Source: Duganella flavida (GTDB taxonomy: Bacteria; Pseudomonadota; Gammaproteobacteria; Burkholderiales; Burkholderiaceae_D). From it: a stretch of 64,000 nt of DNA. A program made the position numbers and the translations under genes. The stretch is taken from the NCBI RefSeq assembly GCF_009857445.1, contig NZ_WWCN01000014.1:62001-126000 (forward strand), in the 5' to 3' direction. Of the stretch, positions 61,385 through 64,000 are shown piece by piece. The notes under the pieces are model-generated. The model made no database searches. It had not been told where the DNA came from and was given only the letters and a program-made list of their open reading frames with translations. Each line of letters begins with the position of its first letter. Position 1 is the stretch's first letter.

Positions 61385-62182
61385 CTAGTCCTTGCGGTAG
61401 CGTTGCATGACGTAGCCGAGGCGGGTGCGGTTCTTGTCCAGCCAGGTCCACAGCGCTTCGCTTTGCTGCGGATGGGCACGGTAGAAGCTGTCATTAAAGG
61501 CCAGCCAGACGCGGATATTCAGCAGCGGCTGTTGCAGCTGCACGATCTCACCCTTGTACTTGTCCAGCGTCTCCTTGAGGTGGGCCGGCGCCACTGCCGC
61601 CACCACCACGCCATCGACACGGCCCAGCCGCAGCTTTTCGATATTCCGGTCGAGGTCGCGGCCGCCATCATCCAAGGTCAGGCCGATCTCGCGCAAGCGC
61701 GGGGCATAGCCATTACCTTGCGGGATGCCGAGCGTCTTGCCTTTGAAGTACAGCACGGGATTGGTGCTGGCCGGCAGCTTGTCCTTGGCGCGCACCAGCA
61801 CCAGCACTTTGTTGTGCAGCGCGCGTTCGAGGTCGATATTGCCGGCCTTGTCTTTCGGGAGTGCGATCTCGGCCGGATAGTAGCTCTGCTCACTCAGCGG
61901 TGCGAGGTCGATGTCGCCATTGGTCAGCGCTACTTTCAGGCGCGCCACCGGCAGCCGCACCCAGATCGGTGTACAGCCAAAGCCGGAGCCAAGCACTGCA
62001 TCATGGATCAAGTCCACCGCCGCACCAGGCGGATCGGGCACTTTCTCGCCTTCGCCCAGCCAGTACGGCGGACGGTTCTGGTCCATATAGCCGACGCGGA
62101 TGGGAATGCACTGCCCGGCGGGCTGTGCAGCACCGGCAGTGGCCGCAGCCAACATCAGCAATATGCCAGCGCGCAGCCTCAT
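61385..62182 (-). CDS. Orphan periplasmic binding protein (family 3-like), copy B
   Basis: This 265-residue secreted protein has a signal peptide ending GAAQ, the motif IRVGYMDQNRPPYWLGEG and DDGGRDLDRNIEKLRLGRVDG. It is a paralogue of 56611-57396. It lies eight bases after ftsB in the eno-ftsB run. No permease adjoins it. Ligand unknown. Confidence 0.82.
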   Translation of the reverse strand: MRLRAGILLMLAAATAGAAQPAGQCIPIRVGYMDQNRPPYWLGEGEKVPDPPGAAVDLIHDAVLGSGFGCTPIWVRLPVARLKVALTNGDIDLAPLSEQSYYPAEIALPKDKAGNIDLERALHNKVLVLVRAKDKLPASTNPVLYFKGKTLGIPQGNGYAPRLREIGLTLDDGGRDLDRNIEKLRLGRVDGVVVAAVAPAHLKETLDKYKGEIVQLQQPLLNIRVWLAFNDSFYRAHPQQSEALWTWLDKNRTRLGYVMQRYRKD

Positions 62183-62190
62183 GGGAATTC

Positions 62191-62520
62191 TCAGTGTTCG
62201 GAAGGTTCTGCTGGCTTGGGCGCCAACGGTGCAAGAGCAGCAGCTTGGCCCTTGCCGACGATTTGCACAAAAATCTCGTTTTGCTTGATCATGCTGAGCT
62301 CGTAGCGAGCCCGCTCTTCGACCGCGCCGGTGCCGTCCTTGAGGTCGCGCACTTCGGAGTCGAGTTTGGCATTACGGGCGATCAGCTCCGCATTCTTCTG
62401 GTGCGCCGCGTCGACCTGCGCTTCAAAATCCTTCACGCGCAGCCAGCCGCCCTTCCCCAGCCACAGCGGGTACTGGATCAGCAGCAGCAAGAAAGCCAGT
62501 GCGAGGGTAATCAGGCGCAT
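62191..62520 (-). CDS. ftsB: Cell division protein FtsB
   Basis: This 109-residue bitopic protein has one N-terminal TM (LITLALAFLLLLIQYPLW), then a coiled coil (KDFEAQVDAAHQKNAELIAR) and the family motif EERARYELSMIKQNEIF. It forms the FtsQLB complex that activates septal synthesis. It sits 42 bp after enolase, a common proteobacterial arrangement. Confidence 0.92.
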   Translation of the reverse strand: MRLITLALAFLLLLIQYPLWLGKGGWLRVKDFEAQVDAAHQKNAELIARNAKLDSEVRDLKDGTGAVEERARYELSMIKQNEIFVQIVGKGQAAALAPLAPKPAEPSEH

Positions 62521-62530
62521 AACATCAGAT

Positions 62531-62552
62531 GCGGCCGGATTGCTCCGGCCGC
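62531..62552. repeat. 9-bp-stem GC hairpin between eno and ftsB
   Basis: GCGGCCGGA and TCCGGCCGC flank a TTGC loop (GCAA on the coding strand). There is no T tract, so it probably acts as a processing or mRNA-stability element that lets eno exceed ftsB. Confidence 0.55.
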
Positions 62553-62562
62553 GCTTACTTAA

Positions 62563-63846
62563 TTACTTCAGATTATAGAACGCATCGCGGCCTGGGTAGG
62601 ACGCGATTTCGCCCAGATCTTCTTCGATACGCAGCAGCTGGTTGTACTTGGCCATGCGGTCCGAACGCGACATCGAGCCGGTCTTGATCTGCAGGGCGTT
62701 GGTACCAACGGCGATATCAGCGATGGTCGAATCTTCGGTTTCGCCCGAACGGTGCGAGATCACGGCGGTGTAGCCGGCGCGCTTGGCCATTTCGATCGCA
62801 GCGAAGGTTTCGGTCAGGGTGCCGATCTGGTTGATCTTGATCAGGATCGAGTTGGCGATACCTTTCTGGATGCCTTCTTTCAGGATCTTGGTGTTGGTGA
62901 CATACAGGTCGTCGCCCACCAGCTGGACTTTCTGGCCCAGTTCCTTGGTCAGGATGGCCCAGCCGTCCCAGTCGCCTTCGTGCATCGCGTCTTCGATCGA
63001 GATGATCGGGTACTTGTCGCACCAGGTCGCCAGCAAATTCGTAAATTCAGTTGCGCTCAGCGACAGGCCTTCGCCTTCCAGTTCGTACTTGCCGTCTTTG
63101 TAGAATTCCGACGCAGCGCAGTCCAGGCCGATAGCGATCTGGGTGCCTGGCTCGTAGCCGGCTTGTTCGATTGCTTCGATGATCAGCTTGATCGCTTCTT
63201 CGTGGTTCGCCAGCGAAGGAGCAAAGCCGCCTTCATCGCCGACGGCGGTGTTCAGGCCCTTCTTGTGCAGGATCTTTTTCAGGGTGTGGAATACTTCCGC
63301 GCCGTAGCGTACGGCTTCCTTGAACGACGGCGCACCAACTGGAATGATCATGAATTCCTGGATGTCCAGGTTGTTGTCGGCGTGCGCGCCACCGTTGATC
63401 ACGTTCATCATCGGTACTGGCAGCTGCATCGCGCCCGAACCGCCGAAGTAGCGGTACAGCGGCAGGCCGGCTTCTTCAGCAGCGGCTTTGGCGACCGCCA
63501 TCGATACCGCCAGCATGGCGTTGGCGCCCAGGCGAGCCTTGTTTTCGGTGCCGTCCAGGTCGATCAGAGTGCGGTCCAGGAAAGCTTGTTCATTGGCGTC
63601 CAGGCCCATGATGGCTTCCGAGATTTCGGTGTTGATGTTTTCGCAGGCTTTCAGTACGCCCTTGCCGAAGTAACGCTTAGGATCGCCATCACGCAGTTCA
63701 ATCGCTTCGCGCGAACCGGTCGATGCACCCGACGGTACGGCGGCACGGCCCATCACACCGGATTCCAGCAGCACGTCGCATTCGACGGTTGGATTGCCGC
63801 GCGAATCGATTACTTCACGGCCGATAATATCAACGATAGCACTCAT
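62563..63846 (-). CDS. eno: Enolase
   Basis: This 427-residue enzyme has GASTGSREAIELRDG, the catalytic Glu/Lys and metal residues in LVGDDLYVTNTKIL, and the signature LIKINQIGTLTETFAA followed by SHRSGETED. It interconverts 2-phosphoglycerate and phosphoenolpyruvate. The start MSAIVDI at 63846 has GGAG six bases upstream; the ATG four codons earlier does not. Confidence 0.97.
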   Translation of the reverse strand: MSAIVDIIGREVIDSRGNPTVECDVLLESGVMGRAAVPSGASTGSREAIELRDGDPKRYFGKGVLKACENINTEISEAIMGLDANEQAFLDRTLIDLDGTENKARLGANAMLAVSMAVAKAAAEEAGLPLYRYFGGSGAMQLPVPMMNVINGGAHADNNLDIQEFMIIPVGAPSFKEAVRYGAEVFHTLKKILHKKGLNTAVGDEGGFAPSLANHEEAIKLIIEAIEQAGYEPGTQIAIGLDCAASEFYKDGKYELEGEGLSLSATEFTNLLATWCDKYPIISIEDAMHEGDWDGWAILTKELGQKVQLVGDDLYVTNTKILKEGIQKGIANSILIKINQIGTLTETFAAIEMAKRAGYTAVISHRSGETEDSTIADIAVGTNALQIKTGSMSRSDRMAKYNQLLRIEEDLGEIASYPGRDAFYNLK

Positions 63847-63965
63847 GTCATTCTCCAAAGTTAGGCGATACGGAGTCGCGCCGCGTCTTTACGCGCGTTG
63901 CGAACAAGCAGAATTGTACCCGGTGCGTGAAAGATTGCTAAATTTTCCACACCGGGCAAGTTGAT

Positions 63966-64000
63966 TTAGTTAAAGCTGTTCTCCAGGAAGCCAGCTTTTT
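63966..64000 (-). CDS. C-terminal fragment of an upstream gene (cut by window edge)
   Basis: A frame open at the right edge ends KAGFLENSFN-stop with TAA at 63966-63968, 119 bases before eno. Only 10 residues are visible, so the family cannot be named. It could be chance. Confidence 0.35.
   Translation of the reverse strand, partial: KAGFLENSFN

Overview
The window looks like chromosomal DNA of a GC-rich betaproteobacterium, most likely in the Oxalobacteraceae (Duganella/Massilia/Janthinobacterium relatives). This rests on recognisable proteobacterial gene orders (eno-ftsB, dapA-bamC, a PHP/htpX/yciO/M50 protease/trpS run), on three TonB-dependent receptors, and on orphan periplasmic binding proteins. 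No rRNA, tRNA, CRISPR array, prophage or intact insertion sequence was seen.

Layout. 1-1637: DGPF/YCII and VOC genes that probably belong to an ECF-sigma module continuing off the left edge. 1713-6722: a heavy-metal two-component system facing a czcE / DUF305 / beta-propeller operon, plus a secreted alpha/beta hydrolase. Two promoters here (czcE and the hydrolase) carry the same 11-bp-periodic operator at identical distance from the -10 box, which defines a small regulon. 6945-12716: an RND tripartite efflux operon in the order pump-adaptor-outer membrane factor. 12717-18785: an Rpn/DUF4351 remnant, an aldehyde dehydrogenase, a chemoreceptor, a decayed MFS transporter and a diguanylate cyclase. 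18827-25157: a tightly overlapping operon of TonB receptor, YehZYXW-type quaternary-amine ABC importer and a decayed histidine-ammonia-lyase-family gene. 25245-29662: a GH53 galactanase and a GntR-controlled NMT1-type ABC importer.

29904-44637 is mostly housekeeping: mutS, a degenerate metallophosphatase-like protein, slyD, roxA (probably leaderless), an Ala/Pro-rich lipoprotein with a structured leader, bamC, dapA, a methyltransferase, trpS (with a four-cysteine motif like that of Fe-S TrpRS), an M50 protease, yciO, htpX, a PHP phosphatase and threonine dehydratase. 44850-52338: a hydrolase, gamma-carbonic anhydrase, hslO, an SBF transporter, a small lipoprotein, and a TonB receptor + Tat-exported GlpQ phosphodiesterase pair behind a well-formed Pho box. 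52344-56041: a REP-like hairpin, then an iron/heme unit of Fur box, TonB receptor and a HmuS-family protein that unexpectedly carries a signal peptide. 56070-64000: a second gamma-carbonic anhydrase, two paralogous orphan binding proteins, GST, DUF1444-like protein, Asp/Glu racemase, two VOC proteins, an L,D-transpeptidase, ftsB and eno.

The accessory content is dominated by nutrient capture across the outer membrane (metal, phosphate, heme and quaternary-amine uptake) together with metal and drug efflux. All functions are read from sequence and family knowledge; no searches were run.
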